From Carallia brachiata (lineage: Eukaryota > Streptophyta > Magnoliopsida > Malpighiales > Rhizophoraceae): DNA of 64,000 nt. The DNA is taken from assembly GCA_021464245.1 (NCBI GenBank), contig JADCRB010000018.1:2089261-2153260 (forward strand), in the 5' to 3' direction. The position numbers and the translations under genes were made by a program. Positions 46,225-59,873 of this stretch are shown in pieces (positions within the stretch are counted from its first letter, which is position 1; the number at the start of each line of letters is the position of its first letter). The notes beneath the pieces were generated by a model. The model worked only from the letters and a program-made list of their open reading frames with translations, ran no database searches and had not been told where the DNA came from.

Positions 46225-48774
46225 ATGCAAAACTTGCCCATAGCGGACTTGATCACCTGCATCTGGAAGTGCACCACAGAACATGGAGGTTATATTTGTT
46301 TTGAAGACAATCTTAACAGATTGAAAATAGAGAGGGATTTGGAGAGAAGAGTGGAAATGGAAGAGAGAAAAAACATGGTGCGGCTACACCAAGTGGAACG
46401 GTGGATCTCGAGGGTTGAAATTATGCGTGTTCAAGTTGACGAATTAGTAATCTATGCCTCTGAGGAACTCGAAAGCAATTGCCTTGGAAGCTGCTGTCCC
46501 AAGAATTGCTGGTCAACATACCAGATGGGAAAGAAAGTTGAAGAGAAGCTAAGAGATGTGAGAGACCAAAAGGAGAAAGGGAAGTTCAATACAGTGGCCA
46601 CACCCTTGGAAGAAGCACATGACAGGGTCTTGAGGTACCTTGGGGAAGAAGAGAAGGGAATCATCGGCTTGTATGGAGATGGTGGCGTAGGCAAAACTAC
46701 TCAGTTGGCTCAAATATGCAGCAGCTTGGTTAACTCACGGCGCCATTTTGATTTCGTCATATGGGTGGTGATGTCCCGAGATCCTGAACTTGAAAGATTC
46801 AAGGTGACATCGGGAAGGAAATAGGATTCCTTGAGGACAAATGGAAGGACAAAAGCGAGAATGAAAAAGCCATCGATTTGTTCAGGGTCTTGAGCCAGAA
46901 AAGGTAGTGTTGTTGTTGGATGATTTATGGGAGCGAATTGATCTAGCAAAAATGGGAATTCCCCTTCCAAGTTGAGAAAATGGCTCCAACTAGTATTCAC
47001 AACTCATTCTGAGGAGGTTTGCACCCAAATGAATGCTCAAGAGAAGATCAGAGTTGGTGTTTGAGGCGGGAGAAAGCTTGGAATTTGTTTCAAGAGAATG
47101 TTGGTGATGACACTCTAAATTATCACCCAGATATTCTCAAGCATGCCGAGAAAATTGTTGAAATGTGTGACGGTTTACCACTCGTGATTAAAATCATCGG
47201 TCGAGCCATGGCTCACAAGAAGGCTCCTGAAGAATGGCAAAAGTCAATTGAGGTCTTAATTAAGTCTACTGAGGAATTTTTAGGTACGGAAGTTCAGGAC
47301 TTTTCCCTACTGAAGTTTGGCTATGATATTTTGCCCAACAATACAGTAAAATCTTGCTTCTTGTACTGTGCACTATTTTCAGAAGACTTTATCATAAAAA
47401 AGTCTGATCTGATAGATTACTGGGTTGGGGAGGGATTTTTGGTTGGGTCTAATGATAAATATGGAGTTCAAACTGAAGGTCTCAAAATTATCAGAACTCT
47501 TCTCGATGCTTGCTTATTGGAAGAAGCAGGAAAAGATGTGAAAATGCACGACTTAATTCGTGAGATGGCTTTGTGGATATCCTGCAAGTACGGGAAGACA
47601 AAGGATAAGTATTTGGTTGCAGCGGGTGCTCAGTTAGTTGAAGAACCAGAGGTTGGGAGATGGGAAGTTGTAAGAAGGATGTCATTAATGGCAAATCATA
47701 TTCAGACTTTAATGAAATCTCCTAGATGCAATAATCTCTTAACTTTGCTTTTAAGAAGTAATCATCTGAAGACGATCGTCGATTCTTTCTTTAAGTGGAT
47801 GCCTTCTCTAAAAGTTTTGGACCTCTCAGAAAATAGAGAATTAACTAATTTTCCATCGGGGATTCTGAGATTAGATTCACTGCAATATCTGAATCTTTCA
47901 AGGACAGACATAGCACAGCTGCCAATTGAGCTGAAGAACCTGGTGAACCTGATGTGCTTGAATTTGGAGCATACTTACAAACTCCAAACAATACCATTTC
48001 AAGTCATGTCCAACTTTTCAAAGCTGATTGTATTGAGAATGGTTCACTGTGCTTCTTCTGACCGAGTTGTGAGCGATGGCATTCAGGCTGGCGGTCACGA
48101 ATCCATGGCAAGAGACATGCAGAGTTTGAAATTCTTGAATGTGTTAACCATCACCATACGAAGTGAGTACTCTCTCCGGATATTTGCAAGCTACAGCAAG
48201 TTTCTAACCTGCACAACAGCTCTTTGCCTTCATCATTTGAAGCACTCAAGCTCACTAGACATATCACTTCTTGGAAGTATGGATTGCCTCGATGACCTCG
48301 AATTCATCGACTGCAAAGTCTGGAACAGGTGAGTGTTAATGGCTCGTTGGTCATAACAGGAAAATGTTTCAACAGCCTTTGCAGGGTGTCCATCGTCAAT
48401 TGCTCGAAATTGATGGACCTGAAATGGCTTACAGTTGCTCCAAACCTTCAGTTTATAACGGTATCAAGATGCTCCAACTTGGAGATAATCTGCGAAGAAT
48501 ACTACGGAGAAGGAAATCCTGATGTCCTAGCAAAACTTGAAGTTATCTGCCAAAACTAAAGAGCATCTATCCAGGAGCCCTGCCTTTCCCATGCTTGAAA
48601 GAAATCATTGTTGACGAATGCCCGAAGCTGAAAAAGCTTCCACTGAATGCTGATAGTGCAAAGGATCAGAGAATTATCATCCAAGGTTGGGATGAGTGGT
48701 GGAACCAGCTACAATGGGAAGACGATGCTTCTCAAAGGACCTTTCTTCCATGTTTCAAAGCTTGCATGTATTGA
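46225..48774 (+). pseudogene. RPS5-type CC-NBS-LRR (NLR) gene with several frame breaks
   Basis: Intracellular immune receptor. From ATG 46225: coiled coil with RRVEMEERKNMVRLHQVERW, the Cys-rich CLGSCCPKNCWSTYQMGKKV typical of RPS5-like CNLs, P-loop GDGGVGKTT (M-to-D at position 2 of GMGGVGKTT), RNBS-A FDFVIWVVMSRD, kinase-2 VVLLLDDLWE, RNBS-B LVFTTHSEE, GLPL as CDGLPLVIK, RNBS-D CFLYCALFSED, MHD as VKMHDLIREMALW, then LRRs and a C-terminal ending GWDEWWNQLQW. The frame is lost by single missing bases near 46803, 46906, 46983, 47057, 48320 and 48553 and by an in-frame TGA at about 46972. Every known domain is present in order and single-exon, as usual for this clade. Young pseudogene, or a gene damaged by sequence errors; the TGA argues for true decay. 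Confidence 0.85.
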
Positions 48775-49169
48775 TATCTCATAACCATCTCTTTGGCAGG
48801 ATCATGCTTTCGCAGATTCAGCAATTATTCCTGGCGCATAAAATTGCAGTTTGTACTTTGTATTTCTCATTAACAGGGAATTGTTCATTCACTTTTTTTT
48901 TTCCTTTGTTTCCCTTTTAGACATCCACCAATCCAACTTTGCAAGTTTGCTCTGCAAATTGTTGCTTCTACGCCTGAAATCAGTAGTTTTTGTGCAATTT
49001 TAATTTGACTTGTAGCTTTGCAAGTCATCCTTTTGCCTTGATGATAATAATTTTCTGTTGCTTGACCCACATTATTTTTGTGTGTCGGAATTATGAGTGT
49101 TATTTTAAAGAGCACAGTTATATGTTTAGGGTAAAATGTTTCGGTTTTTGTCTCGAGATAAACCGTATT
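48775..49169 (+). other. NLR 3' flank
   Basis: T-rich sequence, likely 3' UTR; no conserved frame. Confidence 0.4.
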
Positions 49170-49256
49170 TGTTATTTTTGAAACGAATACTGATATTTTT
49201 GAAATGTAAAAATAACAAGTATTTCAAAAATATCAATTTTCGTTTTAAAAATAACA
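49170..49256. repeat. Long foldback with 36-bp arms
   Basis: Left arm 49170-49205 and right arm 49221-49256 are reverse complements at about 32 of 36 positions, with a 15-base loop. AT-rich; lies about 400 bp past the NLR. Could be a MITE or a small-RNA foldback. Confidence 0.8.
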
Positions 49257-52200
49257 GTTCTAATTTCAACCGGACAAAATTCGGCACACTAATTCGGGAC
49301 ACTAACTTTTATTTTTATTTTAAAATACTAATATCCCAGATCTTATAAGTAGAAAAATTTATTATATTTTGGAAGGATAATCGTTATCATATTTATTACA
49401 TGATGACAACATTTATGAGATACAATTACGATTCAAATTTTATAAATTTTTTATTTTATTTTTATACATCTATATTCAATCTATTTTCCTATTATTATTT
49501 CTAGCATTGTGTACCGATGCTTTTGATAAAACACTTGGCACTTCTACTCAAAGTGGGAAGCTTTCTTATAAACTCTGAAATTCATTACAAGCCTCCCAAA
49601 ACTGTTCTTAAATTTTCAGCTTTCTCATGTTTAGTACATCTCTCTTTCTCAGCACTGAAATGAAGAGAAATTACAACCAAACCAATTATTTCAAAGTTTC
49701 ACGATTCAGAAATCACATAAATCACATGAGCAAACAAAAAATTCGAATTCCTTTGTTTACATAAATCACATGAATTTTCATTATTCGTTTAAAGTTCACG
49801 ATTCAGAAAATAAAAAGATTCGAATTCCTTTGTTTGTATGAGCAAACATTAGAGTTACCTTCTTCCACAATATGTACAAGTTAAACAACCAAACTAATTA
49901 TTCCAAGGCGCAATTGCCAATTAAAATTTAAATGTTTTCATGGGTAACACCCATTTAAAATTTAAATTTTTATGAATTTTTATAATTAAATTTTTAAATT
50001 TTTAAATTTTTTAACTGAGTCATATACTTTTCAAATCTGAAAAGTATTTGACATAATGATCAAATGTATTTTTAATAGTCAAATCGATTAAAAAATTCAA
50101 TTATAAATGATCTTAAAAATATAAAATTTAATTAAAAAATTAAAAAATTTAATATTCAATTATAAAAATTAAAAAAATTTAAAATTTAAATAAGTATCAT
50201 CCTTTTTTTTATTATAATTTTTTTTTAATGTAGTTGCAATTTTAAAATTTTTCAAACTTTATTTAATATAAATGTCGAACCGATCCACTTGCGCCCCTCC
50301 TCACCATTACACAACGAAATGCAGGCTCGTCTGCAGTTGGACTCGGGTGGAGACATGATTAGTGCAGACTTTGCATCGTAAGAGTAATCTCTAACAAAAA
50401 GTTAGTTAAACACTATGATTACATTATGATTAAAAATTTTTAATTTAACTTATTTTTTATATAATTTATTTATAATTTTATATTATATAATTTAGGTAAT
50501 TTATTTAAAATAAAAAATATAAATACAAATATAAATTTATGTAATATAATTAAAATTATTAGTAAATTATATTAAATAATAAAAATAATTAATTCATACA
50601 TTAGAAATTATTAGCTTCAACAACATTAAAAAGGCTCCGCAATTGAGCTACGAGAGACCTCTCCTGTCTCTTTCCTGTCTCTTTTGGGTCCGGTTGCATG
50701 CTCAGAGAAAGTGATTGAAAAAATTATCGGAATGTAATTAATTAGATTTATTGCGTAACTGTTTTTGATATAAGTGCAATTAAATAAAAAAAAAAAATTA
50801 CTTATTTTTTTATTGTACAATGAATACAGTTAATTATAATACTGAACAATTTTTTAAAAATTTTCTTTCCGGTCGTTAAACTTTTTCCCTTTATATATAT
50901 ATATATATATATATATTCTTTTTTTTTTTTGAAAAATTGATAGTCGGACCGAGGAGAGACGGGGGATAAGATGAGAGAGAGTAAGACAGAAAGAAGCGGA
51001 GAGAGGGACGGAAAGGTTGCACCCATCATGAGTCACATCCTAGATTCCACTAACTTTTTATTTTAAAAATTAATATTATGTGTATAAAAATTAATGAACA
51101 CAAAGATTTATTAATACTATTGATGTATAATAAATATAATTGATATATAACGAATTTAAGTGTAGAAATTTATTAAATATATGTGTATATAAGTTATTTA
51201 AGTATAAAAACTCATTACACTCATGTATATATAAATTAAAAATAATATATAACAGATATTATATATATCATAATTAAAATTAATCAACAACGCACCTAAC
51301 TTTTAATTTATAATAGACATTAAACAAAAGGTCAAATGACCTTGGTTGCTTCCGGCTCTGTTTCCTTGTTTTTTAAAGAGAGATTGGGAGTCTCTTACTC
51401 CCCATCTGAGGAGAAATGAAAATAGTCAATTTCTTTCCTAAAATAGTCCTCCAATTAACTTTATAACATTTTAGTACGCTTTTGTAAGTCTGTAAGCATT
51501 TAAAACACAAACATATACGAATTTTATTGCCGTGGAAATTGTCACGATTATTTTTTTGAGAATCCCCAAGGAATTTTTTTTGGTAAAAAGTTATGTTAAC
51601 AACCCATATAAAAGCTTTTCCGATCATTTCGTAGAGTTATTATTGCCCCTTTTTTTTAATTTCTAATTTAACTTATATTCTTTTATAAGTATAACTTACT
51701 CATTATTTTATTATATTTACTACATAATATATGAAGCTTACTTGAAATAAAAATGATCAAATAAATTAATATAGTTTAAAATAATAAATGAGTTATACTC
51801 ACAATGAATAAAAATAACAAGTATATTTTATTATATTGCCTAAAATCTAAGCTCAAGTAGTTTCTTTTGGTCGATATATTTCTCATGGAGCAGAAAAATA
51901 GAAGATTCAAAAATAAATAAGATAGTTTCCCTCTAATAGAAAATTTTAAAATTCCAACTTCACTCCTTCTAATGTTTCATTCTCCAATCAATTGACTACC
52001 GGCTATCCAAAAGCATATTCAAAAAAGGGCATCATTAGGTGGTTAAATGCAGATGGTCAAATAATATCCAAACAGTATTTAATTTGTGTAGTAAGACTTA
52101 TATTTTATATAAATATAATTAAAAAATATAAATTATAAAAAATAATAATATTTTTTTATATCATTTTTTATTATTATAATTACATAAATATATTTTTAGT

Positions 52201-52700
52201 TATACAAAATATTTGTTTGGTAATTGTTTGGCCGCACCTTGGTACGGTCACCTATCTTTTCCGTTGAAAAAAAAGAATTAAGTGACTCAAACACACCCGT
52301 AAACAAGAAGCAAGAAGAAAGAAAAACACTAGTAGTCTCGGAATCTCCTAATCGAGAGCGGAATCCGAGACAAGGCAAAGATCAAAGCCTCGTAGGTTTT
52401 CCGCTTGGCTTTTGGACTCGAAAGGAAGTATTACCATAACCATGTTCGGGTTGGCTGTCTAGTATCGAAATCCAAGAATACCCTCCTTTTCAACTCTCAT
52501 TTGCAACAGCGTAGTAGTGCACCACCGTGCCTCTGCCTCTTATGTCTCTAAATCAATAAATACACTTCTTATTCTTGCTTGGCTCTCAAGAATCGTTTCT
52601 TATAAAATCCCCAAAAAAAATTCCCTTTTACTCTGCGAGCATAATAAAACTCGATTCAACTCGACTCAACTCATTGAGAACTTACTCTACTTCTACTCCT
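49257..52700. other. Long AT-rich intergenic region
   Basis: No gene seen. Contains many poly-A/T stretches, a TA microsatellite at about 50894-50915 and short repeats around AAATTTAAA (49920-50200). Confidence 0.6.
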
Positions 52701-52706
52701 TATCTC

Positions 52707-52714
52707 TATAAATA
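52707..52714 (+). promoter_or_regulatory. TATA box of the serine-rich protein gene
   Basis: TATAAATA lies 79 bases before the start codon, leaving a leader of about 45 bases if transcription begins 30-35 bases downstream. CT-rich sequence surrounds it. Confidence 0.7.
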
Positions 52715-52785
52715 CCCTCCTTGTTTGGCTTTATGGAATATTTTCCTAAAACTAAACTGTGAAGACTCTCTCTGTGTGCACAGCG

Positions 52786-53385
52786 ATGGCTTATTCAAGA
52801 AAGATATCCGATGGACAGTTCTTCTCCGGTTGCGACATGGCACCGCGGCGATCAACGACTCCGCCGCCGTCTTCTGGTTTCTCCTGTAGTTCCTCAGCCC
52901 CCGTTCTCCTCCCCGACAGTTTTGCTATAAAGAAAACTACCATCACCGCTTTCCAATCTCATCCGTCCGCCACCTCCTTCACATTCTTTCCACGCGCCTG
53001 GTCTCCCACTCGCTTGAGCGCTTACAGGGGCATCATCCTTCGAAGCAGCAGCAGCGGCAACAACAACGACACGCAGAAGAGGACAACGAGTTGCGACTGC
53101 AGCACGCAGCATCACCCTCTGGCTTACCGGTGCCCCTTGCACCGGAGGAAAAGCATTCCCCCAACGGCGCCGACTCGGTCGAAAAGCACTAGATTGAACT
53201 GTAGGAGATCGGCAATGGCGAATTCGCTTTTGAGGCTCGGAGTTGAAGCAGAATTGGTGAAAAGATCGCTATCCAAGCTGGTTCGCCGGTCGTCGAACCT
53301 GGACGAGCTTCTTCGCCGCCGCCGCGAAGGTTTCCAAAGGAAGCCGAGCCGGCTCTCCGCCACGACTAAAGCTGAAGATCTATGA
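52786..53385 (+). CDS. Serine-rich small plant protein (CxCxxxxHPxxxRCxLHR family)
   Basis: 199 residues, single exon, intact. N-terminal half is Ser/Pro/Thr-rich and low in complexity; residues about 105-125 carry CDCSTQHHPLAYRCPLHRR, the cysteine/histidine signature of the plant 'serine-rich protein-related' family (C-x-C-x5-HP-x4-RC-x-LHR). The C-terminal third has RRSAMANSLLRLG, VKRSLSKLVRRSSN, and ends FQRKPSRLSAT, also conserved in that family. Biochemical role unknown; no signal peptide or membrane segment. ATG 52786 is preferred to the upstream in-frame GTG as it fits the TATA box. GC content is far above the window's average, as in many stress-responsive single-exon genes. An antisense open frame here is a composition artefact. 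Confidence 0.85.
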   Translation: MAYSRKISDGQFFSGCDMAPRRSTTPPPSSGFSCSSSAPVLLPDSFAIKKTTITAFQSHPSATSFTFFPRAWSPTRLSAYRGIILRSSSSGNNNDTQKRTTSCDCSTQHHPLAYRCPLHRRKSIPPTAPTRSKSTRLNCRRSAMANSLLRLGVEAELVKRSLSKLVRRSSNLDELLRRRREGFQRKPSRLSATTKAEDL

Positions 53386-55988
53386 ATTTTTTGTAGATGA
53401 TTTGCTGATCCAGTGTTTTTAAGGATCAGTTGGTCAGACGAAAGCCGGTGATTTTGTAATTCCTAGACTTTTTTTTAATGTATTTGTTGGGATATTTTTA
53501 GGAATTATTTTCAAAAATTAATTACTATAGTATATTAGAGCAATTTTGTATAGACTAGTTGGATGTTGAATCGAATGTGCAATTAATATTATTTTTTTTG
53601 GGTTATATGGAAGGTCTAAAGTTCAAGAAATTAGAACAGATTTTACAATAGAATCACTAAAAATCAAAAAAATTTAACAAAGTGTTTTAACTAATTTTAC
53701 AAAAATTACAAGACAACTTGTAATTAAATCTTGGTAATTGAGAACTGTTTGGAATTACAGGATACTGTTGTAAGAAAACACGTAAAAAGAGATACCAGAG
53801 CACAAAACACAAGAAAAAGTAATTTTTTTTTACACATTCTAATTTAATTTATTTTTCATAAAGTTTTTGTTCTAAATTTTGTTCCGGCATATGTGCCTGC
53901 TCATCTAATTGTTGCCGTATAGCGTTTCCAGAATAAAAATAACTTTGCTTCTTGGTTAGCCTTTTACCATATATAGATTCAACATTTGACTGATAACCAA
54001 AAAAAAAAAAAAAATTTAATTTGACTTATTTTTTAGTGATTATATCTTACCCATGGTATTACACAGTACACAATAAATAGAATTTAGTTGAAAAAAAAAT
54101 TTGTGTAATGTATAATTAAAGGTAAGTTATACTAATAAAAAAAAGCTAGAAATAGCAAGCATTGCAAAAAAAGGGCTTTTTTTTTACTTCAAAGACTTTG
54201 ATTATGATTTTGCATTTGCCATTTATGGCGCAAGATAGAAATAATTTGCACAAAAACTCCATCATCTTTGAAGATATTAATATTAGTAATTAATACTTTT
54301 AATGCGATTTATAGTTCAGGGTGTTATTAAAATTACGGAAATTAAGAAAATTAGAATAAATTAAGGTGAAAACTAGGACTTTGACTAAAAACCCAAATTC
54401 AATTTTTGATGGATACTGTTATTCGTCCATTTCAAGTCTACTGAGTTAGATCTTTCAGATCAGCTAAGAATGTTGCCATTCCCAGCGTGTAAAAATAAAT
54501 GTCGGCTACCATGACCATAAGTGACGTTTCCCAAACATTTGAGTGATTCTAATCAATTAGTAGTATTTTGAGAATTTTATGTTGTCTATGCATAACAAAA
54601 AGGGGAAGTACGGTGGTATTACAAGTCCGACGCAGGGGATTGTATCTTTACATCACACAGTAGATTGATATGTAGACATTAGCACGGACATTTACCCTTA
54701 ACAAACGTTTTGGAGGGAGTTGAACTCATAACATCGTATGGAACGAACGAACCTCTGTATTACTAGTAGCTTTTTTTTTTTTAAATTGTTTATGGAACTG
54801 GATTGTTGGTAGCTCAAAATATTGTTTGCTTTTGCTGTTTAGAGGGTGCTTTTTTTTTTTTTTTTTTTTCCACTGCCTGTTTAGACTTTAGAGGGTACTA
54901 TTGTTGTTTAGTTTGAGAAATAAGGTGTTAAATTTTTGGTAAAATATTAAACGTTGTTGTTTGCTACAGACCTCTTGAAATGTAGATGATAAAAAAGTAC
55001 GCTAGAGATACTTTTTAAATGTAAGTAAACAATATTTCACCTATATACTCTTAATAATAATATTTTAAGTACTCAAACATCTTCTTTCTCTCTGTCATAA
55101 TAAATAACAATTTTAATTGTTCATTTATATGGTTAAAAGCAATAAACAATATCAATCTAAACAAATATTATTTGTTTATTTTATTCTATTCATCAACAAA
55201 CAGTAATAAACAATTAGCATCAACAGTAGGCAATATATATGTATGTGTATATGTGTGTGTGTGTGTGTATTAGGGTGGTCGTCGTGGGTCCAGTAATGAG
55301 ACTCTATGTAAAACAAGACTCCATTTAATATTTATTATCATGTGTCAAGGTTCTATTAATTTAATTTATTACGTATGACGTAAGTTTAGTCTATCTCATG
55401 AATAATATGTTATTTGGAAGAGCAATAAAATTAAACTTGGAAAAAAAAAAAGCCAATGTTCGGTAAGAAGTTTCATATTAAACTTAAATTCTTTTTTTCT
55501 TAATATAATTAGCAGACACATTGAAATTAAAATATGAACTATATAACATAAAGTAGTTTTCCTGTTTTTCATGACTCTCACATTCTTCCTCTAAGAATTT
55601 ATATACAAGGCCTCAAAGATGTTTTAGAAAATTTGAATTTTTTTTTTTTTTTTGTCAAATGGAGTTCAATGTTTAATAAAAGGGGCAAGACTTGTTCATG
55701 AACCGCCAAGTGTTCAACCCATTTGTGAACAGGTAAAGTTGAATAAGATTCCTTCCTTTTGTTTGTTTGTTTGTTGTTGGTTGAATACGATCTGTTTAAC
55801 TTCGCAATAGGGATGGCAATGGGATTTGCTCTGCTCGCCTTGATCCTGGGAAAGAAAGAAGCAATTAATTGACTGGGATGAGAATGAGAATACCGGATCC
55901 CCGAAGCGGTGCGATGTAGCATAGGGATATTATTCATTGTCTTAGCATCAACCCCACCCATCCACTAGATGTGAGAGATTGGTAATAA
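53386..55988. other. Intergenic, no gene seen
   Basis: AT-rich. Includes a GT microsatellite at about 55240-55270, a sequence resembling retroposon debris near 54600-54770, and at about 55809 the start TAGGGATGGCAATGGG, which resembles some plant hAT ends but without a partner. Confidence 0.5.
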
Positions 55989-55991
55989 TTC

Positions 55992-56107
55992 AATGTATTT
56001 CTATATATATACATTTGAATATTTTGTTGCACTCTCTAAAAAATAAAGTAATGTATTTCTATATATATACATTCGAATATTTTGTCGCACTCTCTAAAAA
56101 ATAAAGT
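55992..56107. repeat. 58-bp tandem duplication
   Basis: Units 55992-56049 and 56050-56107 differ at two positions and contain TCTATATATATACATT. Confidence 0.9.
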
Positions 56108-58640
56108 AGAGTGCTGAATTAAAGCGTGCTGTTAAGTTTTAATTTCAGTAATCATTATAATTTGATATAAAGAAGTCTTACTCGAAGCCATAATTTCTGG
56201 TATGATAGTCCCCTCAAAAGGATAAATCAAGCTAATTACAAATGACTTCCGATCTAGATTTGTAAGATAACTAGTTTTATCATACTTATTTTTATATTTG
56301 ATATGCTGTTTATTATTATTATTGTTGCTAATTGTTAATCAACAATCTTAATTGTTGATTGTTGTTATTAATAATTAAAATGTAGCATAGTGTTTGGTTA
56401 AACTAAAATTTTTTATTATTGTTTAAATTATAATAAAATGACTATTTAGAACATTTTTGTTTTATTTAATCAGAGTAATGTTATGAGGATATTTTAGTTT
56501 AAAAATTATTTACAGCATCTGTTTTATCCCAAAAAAAAAATAAATGCTTCTAACATTTTGGATCAATTGCTGTGTAGGAGAGTTATTACCAAAAAACAGT
56601 TAATAAAATTTACCAAATACTACTTTTCCTTTTTTTTTTTTTTTCAATGAATGGCAAAAGTTACCCCAAAAGAAGAACCCAAGTAACAGCTTAATAATAC
56701 CAGAGAACCAATACCAGTTTGCATTGTATTCTGAGTGCTATCAACAAGCTTAGGGGCCAATTGATTGGCCAGAACATTGGCTAACACACATTACCTTAAT
56801 TAAGAGGCATAATCTAGGCTGGTGTGATGTAATATTGAATCGACTTTGTGCTAAAGGAGAGACGACAGAGTTGCTCGCTTATGTGGTGTGCCCTGAAATT
56901 TGAGGAATTTTATGTCTCCAATTGTGAAATTGCAAATATTTTTTTTATATTTAATAAAAAATCAATTTTATTATACAATTTAATTTTAAGTAATAATAAA
57001 ATAGTTATATTATTTATTCTATAATATATTTAACAGTTAATCTATTTTTTTAATTTCAATTATTTAATAATTAATATTACTTTATTTATACTTATTGTTA
57101 CTTAGTATTTCAATAAAAAAAAATTAAAAAAAGAGATGGCTACTCGAAACTGGCCGTTCAAGCGCAAGTTCTTATATGAAGTTGAATCATTGAGGTCTTT
57201 GCGAAGGTTGTGGTAAATTCCCTTTTTTTTTTGGTCCATTAAATAGTCTACTTTTTTTGTTTTTGACCGACCAGTAAATAGTCTACTCGATCAGTCCGTA
57301 GCGGCCATGACGCAACAAACGTTTTTTCGTACCCCTACCATTAACGTGCTTTTGTCCATTAAAGGTTGCAGCGGGACCAAGTACCAACCCATTAGTTCGC
57401 GATCTTGTTTAAACTTTTTATTCATTTACAGTCATAATCTACCTTCATTAAGCGAACTCACTTTATAAGTGTTCGAAACCCAGTAAAAATTTTTGTTGGA
57501 AGGAGAGCCCTCTTTTTTTGACATAGGAAGGAGACCCCAAGCATCCATATTTAGAGTGATTGAAATTTTTGCTATCATTTTTCAGACAACAATAAAGGGA
57601 AAGATTAGTAGTTAGAGAAAAATTCATGTTAGGATACTGGATATGGACTAATGCGTAGATGGACTTAGTATATTGGGCCTTAATTAGTTAACACTGATTA
57701 GTTTATTACTTTGGTAGATAAATACTTCTTTTACTCAGTTTTGTAAAGAGAATAAGAAATTTTAATTATTTAATGTGATAGTTTGATAATTATTTAACGT
57801 GTCTTTCAATTTATAAGTTGAGTTAGAGTTTTAGTAATTGTGCGTGGAGACAATATCCTCCTTAAGTATGCTATGTTACATTATGCTAGTTCGGCTGGTT
57901 TCAGACTTGACTTGTAAAGGTCCGTTCGAACTCATCAGTACTCAGGTAGATGACCTATTCTTGTGAGTTGAATCGAATAAAACATACATATGGGAGTTCC
58001 TCTGACGTTAATTTAAAAATTTAATAACATATATACCTATAATAGATTTTTTTTTGATAAAAAATATCAACAACAATTTTCTCTCTCCAACTTTCTGCTT
58101 CTTTTTCTTCTTCTTCTTTCTTACTCTTCTCTAATTCTTCTTCTTCTCTCCCTAAATCTTCTGTTTCTGTCCCTCTTCTCTAGTCTTAATTCCAAATATT
58201 CATAACATGTTCTCTATTTTAGCCACTATTTGTTAGACAAAAATTAAAAAAATAATATTCATAGAAAATTTGATAAAAAATGTTCATAATATAATAAATT
58301 TTTTATTTTAAGTAATAATATTTATAATTTATATAATAAAAATTTTATCACTTTATATTTTTTATACAAAATATAAATATTATTATTTAAAATTATAAAT
58401 TTATAACCGGAAAATTTTTTTTTACTACAAATCCGTGCTAAAAAAGAAGGTGCGCAAGGGCTTCACACCGCGCATATGACGCAATAAAAGTGTTTTTTGT
58501 AATTTTAGTTCTTTTAAATATTATCTTAAATTGTTTTTCCCATTTCCCATGGCATATGACTTGCTTTTTATTTTTAACCAGAAAATATTAAAAAAAAAAA
58601 AAAAAAAAGAGAAAGACGAATTGAGGTGGGCTACAGTTTT
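56108..58640. other. Intergenic, no gene seen
   Basis: AT-rich; pyrimidine-rich TTCTTC tract at 58100-58175. No supported gene. Confidence 0.55.
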
Positions 58641-58649
58641 ATCATTCCC

Positions 58650-59838
58650 ACATATAATATTCAACAAAAACCATAGTCAGTTTTCTCTCTCTCTCTTTTT
58701 TCTTCAAGGGTAGGCTGAGATTTGAGATTTGAGAAGAGGTCCATTTTGTCCCTCTTCAGACTCTTAAAGGTAAGCCCTTTTTGCCAAAGTTTGTATTTTT
58801 ACATTATTTAGATAGATTTATGCTTCTTTTATCTTTTTTTTTTTCCCATCCTCTGCTTCTTTGATTTAATTTAATCTTTTGTTGAAGGGTTTATTGATTT
58901 TAGTTCAGATTTCAATTGGGGTTTGTATTTTTCATCCAAGTGTTTGCAGATTTGCTGGCTTTCAAGTCACTTTTGTGGCTCTGCGCTGCACCCCATGATG
59001 TTTCTTTGAATTTACATTTTGTAAATGATAAAATTGACGTTAGATTTGTTAATTTTGATGCCAATTTTGTCTCTGTTGTTTGGATTTATTAAGATTTTAG
59101 CTCTATTTTAGGTGTACTGTACTTTGTACCTCTTGTGTACTTGTATTCTTTCTGATTCCTCTGTACTTGACTGTCATTTTGTGGGTGCTACGCTGTTTTG
59201 GTACACACACAGATTGAGAGAAACATAGAAAAAGTGGCTGTGACATGTGTGTGTAAAACCAGCATTTAACAAACTAAATGCTATTCCACTATTATTCTCT
59301 TTTTTTTTTTTTGTTTTTTTGTGAGTGATGGGATTTCGGCTCAGTTTTATTGGCAGGTTGTGAGAATATGCTCTTATTTGAGCTCACCGCAAAAGTTTTA
59401 ACATTCAGGGAACATGTAAATTGACAGTATATATAGTAAGAATATTGTTCTCTTTTAGTTCCCCTTGATGTAGCCTCAGTTTTGTATCATAAGCATGGAG
59501 GTAGAATAATTATGAATTAATGCTCTTTGTATATCTTTTCCTGCTTTTTACTATCTGGTCTTTGCATGTGATTGGGTTGAAAAAATAATATGTCTAGTTT
59601 TACCAGGAAGTCGTTAATATGCCTTCCTGATTGCTTAATGTATTTTCAGTTGCTTATAGAGCTCAGGAAATAATCACTCACCTAATTAACAGGCATCTTT
59701 TTGAATAATGATGTCCAAAATTCTTCTTCTGAATTTCTTCTTTCATAATTTTGCTCAGAAGTGCACATTTATTGGCTTGTACAGTCGGAGAAAGTTGCTG
59801 CCATAAGATTTATCTGTTACTGTTTTGTGCTTTTGTAG
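58650..59838 (+). other. 5'-UTR exon and leader intron of eRF1
   Basis: A CT-rich leader (about 58680-58769) ends CTCTTAAAG before donor GTAAGC at 58770; the T-rich intron ends TTTTGTAG at 59838, 35 bases before the eRF1 start codon. Plant eRF1 genes are known to have a coding region without introns and an intron in the 5' UTR, which fits. The transcription start is not defined. Confidence 0.65.
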
Positions 59839-59873
59839 GGTGATCTCTCAGGCCTCTAGAGTAGTTGTTCAAT

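Noticed and set aside
52894..53363. Antisense frames opposite the serine-rich protein gene
   Set aside because: Shadow frames caused by high GC; the sense frame has the family signature.
55809..55980. TAGGGATGGCAATGGG resembling a hAT terminus
   Set aside because: No inverted partner or 8-bp target duplication found nearby.
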